The notes: a model not told the origin generated them from the sequence alone. Shown: positions 44,759 through 57,097, counted from the stretch's first letter. The stretch: 64,000 nt of DNA from Parelaphostrongylus tenuis (GCA_019055375.1 JAHQIW010001404.1:62001-126000), one strand, 5' to 3'. Made by a program: numbers and translations.

Positions 44759-45070
44759 CTAGCCTGTAATGAAGCCGAAGATGGACAATGTTGTAACGTT
44801 ATGCTCAGGTACAAGCAGCCAGTCGAAATCAACAATTATAATGCCCGATATTTGGGAGTTGTTTGTAGGACAGACATGTCTGGTGTCATCGATAAAATGA
44901 CGATGAGAAAGGACGCTCTTACTTTCACAAAATAGACGAAAAGAAAAGGCAATAAGAGATAGAATTATTATTATTCCTAGAGGATTTAGTTTCTTCACTG
45001 AAAAAATGGATTCTTGGGACCATCTGCGCTTTCTGTACCAAAACACTGGAAGCATTCTCCTCGGCAACAC
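44759..45070 (-). other. Possible type II membrane-anchor exon
   Basis: Minus strand after an acceptor-like ATTTTTTCAG (about 44996): KKLNPLG, a hydrophobic run IIIILSLIAFSFRLF, then a polar Ser/His-rich segment. Copy 2 at 63292-63531 keeps the frame through the hydrophobic run and diverges later. It may be a real anchor exon similar to 14899-15114, or a chance frame. No downstream catalytic exon. Confidence 0.3.
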
Positions 45071-45289
45071 GCCATCTTTTTTGTGATGATGAAGTGTTTC
45101 GACTATCTAATTTTTATTATTAGGTTCTAGCATAAATTTTGGCCTGGACTATTGAACACGAAATCTATCGACGAAAAATTATTAGAATTGCTCAACAATA
45201 CTAATTCAAGTAGGCGCTATCAGCTTGAACACACTCTCCAAAAAACAAATCAATACCGCATGTTATAGAACTTGTCATCCTTGAATTCA

Positions 45290-45563
45290 AACAAGCTGCT
45301 ATTACTCAATACAATTGATTGAGGTAGTGGAACTTTTACTCACATCAAAAGTGCTGCAGAGACCGAAACTAGGTAACAGTCGGACGGCTAAAGGATGCGA
45401 CTCTGTAGCGGATGATCCAGCAACTCCCAGCCCAGATGGATCAACTTCGTTTTTGTCAATTTGGAGACGTTGCAGCCTCGCATTGTCTTCAACCGTTTGC
45501 CTACCACATGTCCACAGGCGTGTGCGACTCCGCCTCTCGCCCGGTCCCACCAATTACGTCTAA
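45290..45563 (-). pseudogene. Mariner transposase fragment in duplication copy 1
   Basis: Minus strand, frames mixed: VEDNARLQ (DNARPH-type second catalytic Asp segment), then LIHLGWELLDHPLQSRIL, then PSDCYL. This corresponds to the mariner order HDNARPH...LGWELLxHPPYSPDLAPSDYxLF. The third Asp region is degraded by a stop. The second copy is at 63866-64000 (GWELLDNPLRSR, PSDCYLFRSLQHFLSE). Confidence 0.7.
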
Positions 45564-45774
45564 TCTCTCTTTGTTTTCACTATAATATGCTCAAATCTTT
45601 GGCACACCAAATCACAGTATATCTCATGTAGTAAAACCGTAACTTGAGCGATCAATCTAAATTATTTGTTCATCTCCATTCATTCAACAATCTACAATAT
45701 TTGACAATAGCTTCCCAACAATCTGCAACTTATGACAACATATTATATCTACACATAACATAGGAAGAGTGCAT

Positions 45775-46050
45775 GTGGCACAGTGGTTAGAGAAGCCCTG
45801 CGCCGCACACAAGGTCAATGGTGATCGCGCGCTGATGACTCACTAATCCACCCAACCTTCCAGGGTCAGTAAATTTTTACAAGACTGGTCCCAGACTTTT
45901 CTGGGAGGATAAGCATTCGGTTCAGCGGGAGGCCACTGCGAGTCATTGTAAAGGCGATATTTGCATCCATCACCTCAAACGATGTTAACAATTGAAGGCG
46001 AATGCATGGCGCATCCCTTAGAGATTGATCAACGCCAAGAACTTTATCCT
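45775..46050 (+). mobile_element. SINE-like element of a second type
   Basis: It begins with tRNA-like TGGCACAGTGGTTAGAG (A box) and a weak B-box region (GGTCAATGGTGATC), followed by a non-tRNA body (AAGCATTCGGTTCAGCGGGA). The body shares no words with the SINE family at 43560. Single copy in this window. Confidence 0.5.
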
Positions 46051-46228
46051 TTTAGCTTTTCTAACGTGAGAAAGCAAAAATATTACATTTCAAATAATGC
46101 GATAATATAATCATTACAATCACAAATACAGCGAACACTTATGAAATATGTGTTTATTGATGGTAAACAGCAACTACGTATCATTGCCGGGGTTACAGGG
46201 ATGGACGGGATGAATGCTCTGAAACGAA

Positions 46229-46828
46229 TGAAACATGAACATGAAACGCTCTTGCACCAACAAGCAACGAATCACATATAGTCAGTTTATGGAGCGGTTT
46301 ATATGAGTTATTTCGAAAACGATTCTCCTTCAACGACGACTAACGGCGTTCTCAGAAAAGGTTTCACAGGAAGACCGTCGCTGGATATGAGTGCTATTAA
46401 AAGATTCGCGGCAGGAAAATGCTCCTTTGTATGATCAGAATCACGTTAAAAAACAAACACCTAGATGTGTTGATTGTAAAACGCTCATTCGCATCGAAGT
46501 GTTATAACAGCAACTACGTACCATTGCCGCAGTTTACAGGGATGGACGGGATCATAACACTTCCAGCAAGAGAGCATTTTACAATCAGCACATCTAGTGT
46601 TTGTCTTTTTCAAACGTGATTCTGGTCATATAAGGAGCATTTTTCCAGCCGAGCCTTTTAATAGCACTCATATCAGACGACGTCTCCCTGTAAAACCTTT
46701 TCGAGAACGCCGCTAGTCGTCCGTTGAAGGAGAAGCGTTTTTCGAAATAACTGATATAAATCGCTCCATAAACTGACTATATGTGATTCGTTGCTTGTTG
46801 GTGCAAAGCGTTTCATGAGCGTTCAGCA
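46229..46828. mobile_element. 600-bp foldback hairpin element
   Basis: Arms of roughly 270 bp (46229-46505 and 46555-46828) are close to perfect reverse complements. Landmarks: 'CAACAAGCAACGAATCACAT' left and its complement right, and 'CAAACACCTAGATGTG' against its mate. The loop (about 46506-46554) contains CAACTACGTACCATTGCCGC and GGGATGGACGGGA, which also occurs just outside the left arm at 46171-46211. No transposase was identified. The minus frame 46713-46970 through the right arm has no clear family. Confidence 0.8.
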
Positions 46829-46829
46829 G

Positions 46830-47755
46830 CAGTATATTGTAGCCGAAATAAAAGAGGATTAGCGCGTGTCCTATCTGAATTTGAAGAAGGAAATTGCAGA
46901 TTATGAAGTCAAGGATAGCAAAATGCACGTGGCCATTTTTAGTTCTCCTGAAGAATGAAGAGTAGGGCAACCATCTGGTCCGTAGGTTCCACAGATCCCC
47001 TCAGTCTTGTTGTAGTTTACAACAATTATATGCTCCTTCGTAACCGATATTTACGTCAAAAGCCGTATGTTTGTCCAGAGCATTTGCCACTTTCCTTGTC
47101 AAACCGTCGATTACCATCACGCCATTCCAATTTTGTGCGGCTCTCCACTCGCGCTTAGGCAGTTTTCTCCTGCATGAATTCCTTTGGTATACCTTTTTCG
47201 GATCTTCTGCAGGTTCGGTTCAGGTAATTGTTATCCCAACAACATTTCTTCCTCCAGAAGAACGCTGGTGTAGCGATTGCCGCGTTAAAGGTGGCCTTCC
47301 TTGAACCAGGCTTTTCCTCAAATCCATCACCACAGGTAGCGATAAAGTCTCGGCAGATTTCGGAGATGCATCCGCATCTGTGTAGATAATTGTCTTATAC
47401 GTGTATCATGTAAACTTAAAACGTGTAAAATTTGTCTGCTCCACAAGCAGAACTCAAATTCCGTTTATGAAGAACTTTAAAGAAGTCCACTGGATTTCGG
47501 CAGACGCGGAATGCGTTATTCTGCGGCGCCAACTAGGTACGTCTCCGAAGGATTTGAGACTAAGCGTTAATACGCTATTCGATTGTTGGCTAATGTGGTA
47601 TGATGCTTCGTCGTGTAACTCACTATCCTGAAAAGCTATTAGCTTTGGCGGCCGGATCCATGTCCTCGTATATCACCTAGACTTCCCAGGGAAGACTTCA
47701 CCAACGAGGTGTGACTGCAAAAGCATGTCCTGCACTTAGTCTATTCCACACATAA
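46830..47755. other. No gene recognised
   Basis: Plus frames 47071-47304 and 47401-47631 and minus readings were inspected and no named motif was found. The GC content and lack of repeats are unremarkable. Confidence 0.45.
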
Positions 47756-47759
47756 CATT

Positions 47760-48000
47760 GGTTTCCATTTCATGAATATTTTTTTTTGTCCTGTAATGTT
47801 TGCATCAGTTGCTGAATGGTCGAAGTATTAATCCACGTCTCTGCTGCACAGGACCTTTGATTGAAAAGGTTTGCACGCAATTCGTTGCCCATTATTTGGG
47901 CGATGGCTTCTTTAAAACTCGCGAATGAGGCCCACGCTGTTCTTCTACCTTTATCAGTTCCCCCTTTATGTTGGTTTCCAAGTTCAATGTACACCTATAG
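47760..48000 (-). pseudogene. RTE-type retrotransposon RT C-terminal fragment
   Basis: Minus strand: YIELGNQHKGG then RRTAWASFASFKEAIAQIM, NELRANLFNQ and AAETWINTSTIQQL. This is the segment after the RT palm of RTE-clade non-LTR elements (pattern xYLGRxxNMxxxLxxExxRRxxAAWxxFxxLKEA...LxxHLFxSxVLPALxYxxETW). A deletion removes the VLPALCY portion. Upstream RT and endonuclease parts are missing. Confidence 0.8.
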
Positions 48001-48539
48001 TACACTTGCGGGGTGCGCTCAATAGTTTTGGATTTTTTGTGGAACAGACGACGGTCACACTTTTGCAAGATGTACGATAGAAATGAGTAGTAATAGCTGA
48101 AAGTAAATTCATCTCTGTAGCTTTTGTGACTAAGTGAGGTGAGGGGCATTTGAGATAGCTTTTTCTAGGTAAAGCATCGCTATCTTGTAACAATGAAGTG
48201 TTCCGACAGTCGAAATTTTACCATATATCTGCCAGTGGAACCTTCAATAAAGTTCAAATAATGAGCTAATTATCTCGGAAACAAGATTTGCTTTTTTCGC
48301 GTTGATATTACTCACTGAAAAAACTTTTTCACAAATCAAGAACTCAAGATCAATACGAGAATTCCTACTTTCAGCTATCGAATGACTATTTATAGTTCAC
48401 TAAACTGGTGCAGTGTAAATGTACTTTTGGAGGAGGTGCTCCCAAATTTGATCAATGCGAAGTCTGCCGCTGCTCAATTCGGATGCATATCAAAACTCTG
48501 TTCATGTAATTCCTGATTTTCTTCTTCAAGCCAAACACG

Positions 48540-49600
48540 AGGTGTTACTTTAATCTTTATTTGACAGCTGACGTTTCGGCAGTTTGCCCTCTTGAGAGCC
48601 TGGAAAGGTCAAAGTTGTCTACAATCCAGTCAGTAAAACAGCTCCATCACTCCTTTACAAAAAACTACTAGACCTAGTTTTCAATTGCATCAAGCACAAA
48701 ATTAGCTCTCAACGTACTCACCGCTTTTTAAAAGAGTTCCACGGAATGATTCAAGTGGAGATGACCAGAAGGAGGTCACATAGGTTCGTAATGCATTTTA
48801 CCCATCAAAACAACAGTCTTATATACTGACTCAAATCACGTGTGAAAAGGAGGCATTCCTCCCTGCAGTTTATAGTTGGACTGGTGGTGTTAATCCAAAG
48901 TGCTTCCAAATTTTTTCGCGCTGATGATTTATGTTCCTGCACAAGGATGGTGACTTCGATCCAAATTAACTCCGTCGTGCTTTAGTTCTCTATGCGCCCC
49001 AGCGGGGTGCTCCGTATATAGAAAAACGTTTGTCAGCTAGATGTTCTTCTATACGGACATAGAGCGGCTTATCCGTTTCTTCCAAAATATTTATCGCTAC
49101 ACGCTTTGCAAGAGATTAGATAGACTGTACCTACGATCATGCAATCACCATCTTTACGTTAGGACATATTTTACAATCGCTCGTTATATAGAGGCGGTCA
49201 TATAAGCGTTGAGAACTAATTGGCGTCTTAGATTATTCAGTGGTATTATGACAATAGCCACCAACCACTTCAAACCTACTGTTTTCAAACAGCTTTTTAT
49301 AGCTGTAGTTATCTTATTTAGAAAGAACGGGAAGATAAACGGGACTTCCTTTCATTCGAGTTTTCGTTCGGAGGCGTATTCTATCCTCTAAACCTAAGCC
49401 GACGGGTACAAATTCGTATCCAATATAAGTGGCTATTTTCTGAGCCAGTTTCACGGATTCTACTCACTGCTCCTCCCCGCTACACACATGGGCTGCTGTT
49501 CGAAACATGTTTTTTTACCAACGCCTTTCTCGTATGTGAGGGAAGAGAAAAGAGATAGTGAACCAGGATATTCTTATTACTTGGCTTTCGGTACCACTTT
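48540..49600 (-). mobile_element. PLE-G fragment: GIY-YIG region and pseudo-LTR
   Basis: Minus strand from a thumb-like region at about 49580, through a GIY-YIG zone (49230-48830, homologous to 11300-11740) to the pseudo-LTR (48800-48540). Hammerhead at 48566-48600: stem I GGCT/AGCT (one G-U), stem II GGGCAAACTGCC, box 2 GAAAC and GTC triplet all kept, but box 1 is CTCAAGA (core G changed to C), which should abolish cleavage. The protein frame is broken. Confidence 0.75.
48566..48600 (-). ncRNA. Hammerhead motif with one core substitution
   Basis: Same 35-nt layout as the intact copies, representing the second PLE subfamily (stem II GGC-AAACT-GCC in place of GGCG-N3-CGCC). The invariant G of the CUGANGA box is C. 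All paired elements are otherwise formed. Confidence 0.65.
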
Positions 49601-50480
49601 GTTAGCTCTCAATTTTCAATGTTTGTAGCCGCTCTCATTTTCTCTCTTCAGTTTTCCATTATCAGCGTACTTCATGAGTTCGTACCTTTGATGAGATATA
49701 GAACAGACTTCGCTTTATACTTCCATAGCTACAAATATTTTTGTTATCTCGTATATTGCGCTTTGAAGTTCATCGAGGCGGTTGTTATTACTGGACATGG
49801 GCACAAATTGAGGGCATTTCATCCCGAAATATGCAGATTTCGAATCTAAACGTAAGAAATTTTGGTACAGTTGGGCTTTCTTTCGTTGGAAATAAGTTTG
49901 CAGAAGTCCCTTTGCTTATAGTGAATCTTTTGCAGTGAAGAAATTTGCTTAGGATCAACATTCTACTACAATCACCATAAATACGCTGTGAAGTCGAAAA
50001 AATAGCCTAGTAAAAAGCGGTATCTCTCAAACTATCGAATGCCTATGAAAATATGAATCAAGAATAAAGAAACAAGTGTAAATAAAAGTTGTGTATGAGC
50101 TAGAAATATGTTCGTTTTTCTGAAGGATGTGGTTTTTTGCGCTAACATAAGAGCTTTCTGATGTATGGGCATTCTTTACACTAAAAAACCTTTAAATGTG
50201 CCTCTTTTGTGATATTCCATCATTTGGTAGTGCTAATGCCTTCTTGAAACCTAAATTTACCAGATAACTTTTCATATTTCCATTACTGGTGTGCGTTGTG
50301 GAAAATCATGGCGTGCCGTGAATTGATCTTGGTACATATCTACAAGTTGCGTAAAAAGTTTGCATAAATTTCATTTGTTGGTTTTGCCATTAGTGCGATT
50401 TTTAGCATTGATGCAGGTAATTTTATTGAGGTTTTTGTTCAATTTTGGTCCAGAACTGTTTTAGTTAGTTCTTTCTTTTC
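49601..50480. other. No gene recognised
   Basis: A 76-codon hydrophobic plus frame at 49619-49849 and others were inspected. No motifs, no splice-consistent exon. Confidence 0.45.
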
Positions 50481-50495
50481 AATTCTGTCCAAATT

Positions 50496-50768
50496 ATGAA
50501 TCGTGAAAGTGAACGTATAGCAGTAATTGAATTGAGCAAAATGCTCGCACACGTTTCCGCCGCATTCGCCTTCAATATTGGGAAAATTTCTGTATCAACG
50601 TGCATTCTTTGTATCATTCACAGATATAAAAAATCTTGGTCCAGAATTTTTTCGATCGCGGAATTTCCATCAAATACCAAGGAGTCACATACCATTCATC
50701 GTAGTATAAACTCAACTTTTCTTATGGTCATTGTGACAAAATGTATGACACTTGTAAAATCGAAATAG
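50496..50768 (+). pseudogene. Tc1-type transposase N-terminal DNA-binding remnant
   Basis: The frame starts MNRESERIAVIELSKMLAHV, then SAAFAFNIGKISVSTCILCI and IHRYKKSWS. This resembles the paired-type helix-turn-helix start of Tc1/pogo-like transposases (ERxAVIxLxKxGxSxxxIAxxLxISxSTVxxIIxRYKETGS). No DDE catalytic core follows before 51550. Terminal inverted repeats were not found. Moderate certainty because only one domain can be compared. Confidence 0.5.
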
Positions 50769-51554
50769 GCAAGAATAAAATGATTGCCAGTTTATTCATA
50801 AATGCAAGCGACTTCTCTATATAAACGTCTGTATACATTGGAAAGAGGGATAAATACAAAGAGCGATCTTTCAACATTTTTTTGTATGTTGCACAATAAA
50901 GTAGCTTACGGAGAGATTTTTGTTTGATCGCTAGAATAAGGATTATAATTTTCTACCTGGTTTCCCTCTTTTTTTGTGTTACGTCGCAGTGAATGTAGCA
51001 TTAGGTCTTCTCATGAGTTTTAGTACTGATGCAATAAGCACTAAATTTATTACCCAAGAAAATTAAAATTGCTTACCAAACAATTTAGTGTATGAGCCAA
51101 CAGCTACAGCACAATCCTGCTATCTTTCAGGCAACAAATCAATACCTCTTTGTGCAGAATTTTCTGAGCTTTCTTTTGGTACCAAATCTATCCAAACTTA
51201 CCGCATGAAGCTCACTCAACGAAGCTTTTATAGCAAATTCCTGCTTTGTGCACGAATTAAGACGTAATGCACAGACCGCTTTCGAGAACACCAATCGTGT
51301 GAAGGCTCAAGGATATGTGTTCAGGTATACAGCGTTTATGTTCTTTACTGAGATCAGCGACGGTAACACCAACTTGACGACCAGCTGCGTTCCGAACGTC
51401 CTGCATAGTTGATCAAGAGGCCGTCGTAGGAGCAACTGAAGAGGGTCCAACTTTGACTATAGAAATGAGAGCAATGTATCCATGACCATGGCATATACTT
51501 CAGATGATCAATCATCCTCTATAAAAAAGGTGACTAAAGGGATCTTTGATATTA

Positions 51555-52830
51555 ACATCCAATTTGCTTGTTGAGTGTGCTCTACAAGCTCTCTACGAAG
51601 ATTGTACATCTGAGCATATAAAGAATTTTAGATGAGGCTCAGTCAGTTGAACAAGCAGGATTCCGTGAGGGATTCCAAATCAAAACCGTATCACGGGTCA
51701 TTAAAATCTGTCGAGAATCTCCCTTCCCCTCAATATTAACATTTGCAGACTACGAAAAAGCATTTGATAGCTTGAAACGAATGCAGTCCTATCAGCGCTC
51801 GTCGATCAAGCATTGATCCGTCTTGTATAGGAACCTTGCCAGACTGCTATCACAAGTGCACTACGAAGATACAGCGCTTTCATCGAAGTAGGTAATGAAG
51901 TCACTCTAGTGGGACGAAAGGGGGCATTCGTGTCAATGGAAAATTGCTGTCACATCTTCATTTTCAATACGACACCGTCATCTTTTCGAAAAGTACGAAT
52001 GGAGCAGAGACGATGTTGAAGGAACTAGACGAGACGGGAATGAAGATCTGAATACGTATCAATAAGATGAAGATCTAGATAATGAGGAACCCATGGTGCA
52101 ATGGTGATCAAATCGAGATTAATGGTTCCCTGATTGCAAAACCCACCTCGTATGTGTATCTTAGGCGTTTAGTATATAAGGAAAACGGCATGAAAGAGGA
52201 GCTAGGTAGAAGGAAGAGAATAGCATAGGCCGCATTCGGGCCTCTGAAGGAGGCCAGCGACCAAGTAACGGATCCAAAACTCCGTGCTCATCTTTCCCAT
52301 TCAACGATCCTCCCAGCGCTCTGCTTTGCAATTGATACGTGGGCTGATACTTCGAATACGTCAAGACTGCTATGAACAACTTACAAGGCGCTTGAACAAT
52401 GCCTTATCAAATTCAATCGGCGTCCACAACATGAGGCCGGTTTGGGTAGATCAGATCCTTGAAGTCTATTCCATCTCCATAACCTAGAAGTCCAACATTC
52501 TATGGCGGAACATAGATGAGCCGGTCATATGCTGAGAAGAAAGGAAGACAGATAGACGAGAAGAACTGTAGAGTGAACTTCACGGCAATGTACGCGCTTT
52601 CGAGGACGTCTACGTACACGTCAGGCGGACATGTTCGTCAAAAGAATTAAGCAGCTGTACTCGCAGCTGCCGATATTTTTCATATCACGTATGACACTCG
52701 CACCAGCTTTCATGCTTAAATTAGACAACCTTTATGGACGACTATCGCGCATTAAAGGGACGAATGGAATATGTGCCGGGATCGGCACAACTAGTGAAGA
52801 CAGACCGTCCAAGTAATCCAAGTGAGCAAG
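51555..52830 (+). pseudogene. RTE-type non-LTR retrotransposon, 5'-truncated RT to 3' end
   Basis: Read across several frameshifts: LLSVLYKLSTKIVHL and RILDEAQSVEQAGFREGF at 51570-51685, then 'ICRESPFPSILTFADYEKAF' (first catalytic Asp) near 51705-51765, NGKLLSHLHFQYDTVIFSKS near 51935 (YADD box degraded to QYDT), MLKELDETGMKI, SYVYLRRLV, EELGRRKRIA-AAFGPLKEAS near 52200, DPKLRAHLSHSTILPALCF near 52275, and WTTIAR-RDEWN near 52740. The order is that of the RTE RT and C-terminal tail. The endonuclease is absent (5' truncation). The catalytic box is destroyed, so it is inactive. Confidence 0.88.
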
Positions 52831-55800
52831 TTAACAACTTCAAATATAAATTCGATGTTTATTGCTTCAGTGTCAAACATTATGGGAAGACCTAATGGAA
52901 TTAGCTAGGTCTCTAAGTTCAGGGATCATCGCGGGAATGTCCTCATGGTATAGAACGTTTCACGGTTTTTTGATTGAATGACTGCACCCTTCGGTTTGCT
53001 ATCAGGAGTCGAAACATAGATTGTTTGTGTTAAATTTATTCATGCAGAAGAGCGTTGGAAGAAAATTGAATCTTTCAATATCCTTCTGGCACCTTGATTT
53101 CTTCCTGACAACAAGAAATACATAATCGAAGATTTGAATTGCACTGAAGAAATGAGATTGAAGGCATCTTACAAAAGATCTATTTGCAACACGCTTTTTA
53201 AAAGTGACTGCCCTAAGGAAGGAGACTTGATCGGAGAATACCCACTTCTCCTCAAAGTGCTTGAAACTTGTCCCGAGTTTCTCCTGTTTCGTAAATAAAA
53301 TATTAGATCGCATATCTATCACCACTGAGGCACTCTTGATAGGAGAAAGAAGCTAAACTTTGATCTTATGGTAACACACCCGATCGTAGAAGACCTTCAC
53401 GGAGAGATAAAAGCCGCCAGAAACAACGATGAAAGAAGCAATGTAGAGGAATACCTTCCAGTTTGTACGAATGCAGTGTACTGTTGTGGAAAAGCTTAAT
53501 ACCAATCTTTTCTGTTTTTTTAATTTATGCAAAAAAAATAATTGCCTAGGATACTCTCACTAGGACTAAAGTTGCGATGAAGAGCGGGATAAAGGTCCCA
53601 ACACCTGAACTTGACAGTTAGTAACCAAGTGTCTAAGTACTGATAGCCAAATGCGACATAACAGCGACCTCAGAGCCTACATCGCGGCATACATTGGTGA
53701 GGGAAATTTCAAGCCAGTGACTCAACCCATTGAGTCTCACTTTCAATCTTCACGCAACAGGCGGCGCTATCACGCGGAGAACACAGCGCGTTACATTGGA
53801 AAGTAGTAGTTTCCTATGAAAAGTTGATTTTCTTACCTGAAGATATGTTAATCATCAGCAAATGATTGATTATAATAGGAGAGACTCCAGTAAAGCTTTT
53901 TAGGTTGAAACATATCAAGATAAAAAACAATTAATTGTCTAGTAAATATATTATTGCACATTGCAATGCTATGCCATTTCACGTGAGACATAACAAACTC
54001 GCGAGATTAATTCACTTCAAGAGTTGGAACCTCTATGTAATTTCAAAAAAAGCCTTGCTTCTTTGTGTTGTAGGTTTTAATTTCTACATCATTCACTTAC
54101 GCTGTGCTTTGAATTATTAGCTCTATTATCTCTGTTACTGGCCACTTCCAAAAAGTACTCAAAGAAATAAGTCTAAGAAGACTTGTTCCGGCCATGTACT
54201 GGAAAGTCCTTCGATAAAAGTTTCGTCGTGAAGACGTTTATTGTAATAATTGTGTTTTCAAAATTCGTTTACATAGCACCGTTTGAAAGGAAATATGGCG
54301 AAAGAATTAAAAATGTGTCACTTTTACTACAAGATAGCTTTGAAATAGAAAACTAGGGATTTTCAGGCATTTAGGCATTCATTCAACTAGAAATGCATTT
54401 CCACACGTCCTTCAATAGCGATTTAATTCTCATTAAGATTTTATCACCTACATGCGGAAATTCTATGAATAATTCAGCATCGATTCCTTTACATGAAGGG
54501 ATATATCCTGGGACTGGCTGAACAGAAAGGCAGCGCTCTTACAGGTCCGCCACTACATAAGTGCCATAGCCTTCGAGGACCAGTGTTGGTAGGCAGATAG
54601 CGTCACGCAGTCGCTTTCCATAAGACGCAACGCCGGCATTATCTATGCAAGCTTTTCTGGTCGTCTGCCTACTTTTCCACGAGACGCGACGCCACCATTA
54701 CTGTACCAGAGTGAGATTTGATGTCGCGTGTTGTGAATCAAATGACTATCATGGCTCTTAAAGGGTTAACAGACCTCGTGAACTGCTCAAAATTTCTCAT
54801 CAGATCACATATTGTTTTGAGTGAGGTCTATGATAATATTCCAGTGTGAAAAGTGTGATCCATTTTATCAGTCATGGGCGGTTGGTTGTTGGTCACTGCG
54901 ACGCTGGGAACTTCATCACCTGACATGCGGTGATTTTGTAAATAATTCGGCGTCGATTCATATATATAAGGGGTGTATTCCCTTGCAGGAGAGTGTGTGA
55001 AGCGAAATGCACCGTGCTACTGATGAGTTTGTAAGGTTCGAAACACGTGCCTTGCACAAAATAAGTGGCATAAAATGCCTCATGAAGAGCTCAAGATATG
55101 TTATCGGGTTGCAACGATAACGTTTCTGCTTGTAGTCGAAATATCACTGTATGATACCTAAAAATCCGCTGTTAGGTTCAAAGAACGCACTCCAGAATCA
55201 AAACGTCGTCATTTTGTTCGCCAGTGAAACGTAATATGAAGGTTGTCTCGCAAATCCAGCATCGAAGGTGGTATTTCTTATGTTATCGAATGATCATAAA
55301 CACATAGAGTTAGAAAGAGTAGTAATGTATACAGCGTATATTCTCTTTTCGATAGGTTCTCGTGGAGCATGAGAGATTTGCTGACACATGGATGCTCTCT
55401 GTCATTGAAAACCCTTTATATAAGCCTATTATGTGGTATTCCGTCATACAGTGATATGTTTCTCAGAGCCCTAATTCACCCGAAATTCACAGGTTTCCAT
55501 TGTATCACGCGTAGATGCAAAATTCCCAGTGCGCGCGACACACGACGTCGCGAGCGGTGGCAGACATATGGGCTACTTGAGATTCAACGATTACTTCGCA
55601 GACGGCATTCCTGCCTAAAGGCGGTGATTGAGAAAACTATTGTAAGTATCGTTTGGCATCTTAGCAGTATATCTTCTGCAAGAACTTGCCTTGTTGGCAT
55701 ACCAAGGACCTTTACTGAAGCGCTACCAATCAAGCAAGCAAGATTATGACATGTATTAGCTAATTTGATCACATGTAAACCGTGTCAGTTGTTATGTAAT

Positions 55801-56350
55801 TCGCGGAGTATGTCATCTGCTCTTGTATTGATCTCTAGCTTTCGTCTTTGCGACTCAAAAGTCACACAGTAATAAAGAACAGATAACTCGTTTGTATAAA
55901 TGTACAGAATCGAAGACAGATAAGCGGAGTGGACACTGGACCGAACTTCAAAGAATGGGAGCGTGGTCATAGATGACTACCCGTCCGATGAGTGGACGTG
56001 TTCGTGACTGATATCAACCGCTCGTGTTCGCAAAAGAATTTAGCTTCAACGATTTCTAATGGACTTTGCGTAGGTCACAATGTTAACAGCAATCACCAGC
56101 GTAGACTGTGAAATGAGAGAGAAAGGAATGGAAATTGTGCTGTGGCTTGCACTGACACTGAAGACACGTTATCCAAGTACATGGGTGAGGGAGCATGATC
56201 TAAAAACACTCAAAAGACCTGTGAGAAGGATATAAATTCAAATAACTTCGTTTTACAGCTCTGCTCATGAATTACACCCATTCTGATGGTTTCCATGTGC
56301 CGTAATTGTACCTCCAGGAACGTGTATTGAAAGTTGAAAACTTGCCTTGC
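52831..56350. other. No firm gene; unassigned frames and MITE pieces
   Basis: The minus frame 53002-53325 (107 codons, start MVIDMRSN) and plus frame 55369-55749 (126 codons, start MRDLLTHG) have no domain I can name. 54590-54715 holds a GGTAGGCAGATAGCGTC repeat in two imperfect copies. 54770-55100 holds inverted pieces of the MITE family (CGAAACACGTGCCTTGCAC). Real short exons may hide here but none is supported. Confidence 0.4.
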
Positions 56351-56356
56351 TTTGCT

Positions 56357-57097
56357 GATGGTTGGTTCACAAATGCTCTCTTGCATTCCAGCGAGTCGTA
56401 GCTGACGTGAATGGTAAGCTTATCCAAAGTAGTCGAGATTATAGTACAGGGAGGAGAGCACTACGAGCTCGTCGTTCGAGAACATCAATGACCTGCAACT
56501 AGAAGTCTTCACAAATTAGAATATTTGATCTGGATATGTTGTAAGTAAAATAAAATAATGCTAAGCATGATATATTAATAATAGAGGACTAGAGAGTTGT
56601 TAGATAGATACAACCTGCTTCCTACCATTTTTTAGATTATTCTAGAAAAAAATCTTAAAATCTGAAGGATGAAAACTTACTGTTTGCATTACAAGACGTG
56701 ATACAAATGCCTAAGCTGCACCTCTGCGTTCTGCAATGCCAGAAACCGTATCACGAACAGTGGGCATTTCACTGTAGATTACTGAAACCGGTAAAGCGAA
56801 ACCGGTGACAGTGAAGTTTCTACTGCGAGATGCAGAATTTTTGTGATTTTGTTGTCAATCTGAAATGAAACATTGTGCCAAGTAAAATTCTGGAGTTCGT
56901 CTCTTTTATTAATGCACTCTTAGGAACTCGAAATCTTTACATCAAAAGCACCGCGCCATACTTAGAGTCACATTTTTCTGCACTATTATACTGATTTTGA
57001 AATTATTACATTGACCTGGCGGCATCACTCCCCATCCAAATACTGCTTTGATTGATAACACCAAAATCATGAATATATAGGCCAAAAGTCCCGCCAT
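56357..57097 (-). pseudogene. Nematode secreted-protein family, locus c
   Basis: Exon 1 (57097-57016, 82 nt): MAGLLAYIFMILVLSIKA then VFGWGVMPPG, with the family Cys changed to Trp. Exon 2 (56832-56681, 152 nt): SRSRNFTVTGFALPVSVIYS then VSGIAERRGAA, a TAG stop, then AFVSRLVMQT; donor GTAAGT, and the acceptor reads CTG instead of CAG. Exon 3 (56492 to about 56357): VIDVLERRARSALLP, a 1-nt shift, then STTLDKLTIHVSYDSLEC; acceptor GTTGCAG, possible GC-type donor. The stop, the frameshift and the lost acceptor mark a recent pseudogene. This copy shows the family consensus best. Confidence 0.78.

Larger units (their letters stand above)
43404..45468 (+). repeat. 2.06-kb direct duplication, copy 1
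   Basis: It matches 61942-64000 colinearly with few substitutions and small indels, from TTGTGTTTTTGCACAGCACT to the end of the window. It includes a SINE (43560-43720), a 'GGGACCTCTA' tandem segment and a mariner remnant (45290-45563). Copy 2 continues past the window edge, so the true length is unknown. Confidence 0.9.

Noticed and set aside
46713..46970. Mariner-type N-terminus on the minus strand
   Set aside because: Some resemblance (hydrophobic helix then YSQFMERF), but the helix-turn-helix pattern could not be aligned, and most of the frame lies in the hairpin arm.
53002..53325. 107-codon minus frame
   Set aside because: No signal peptide, domain or paralogue in the window; kept only as an unassigned frame.
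55584..55772. BEL/Pao-like pol piece (KVLGMPTRQ reading)
   Set aside because: A single short motif with no protease, RT or integrase blocks around it.
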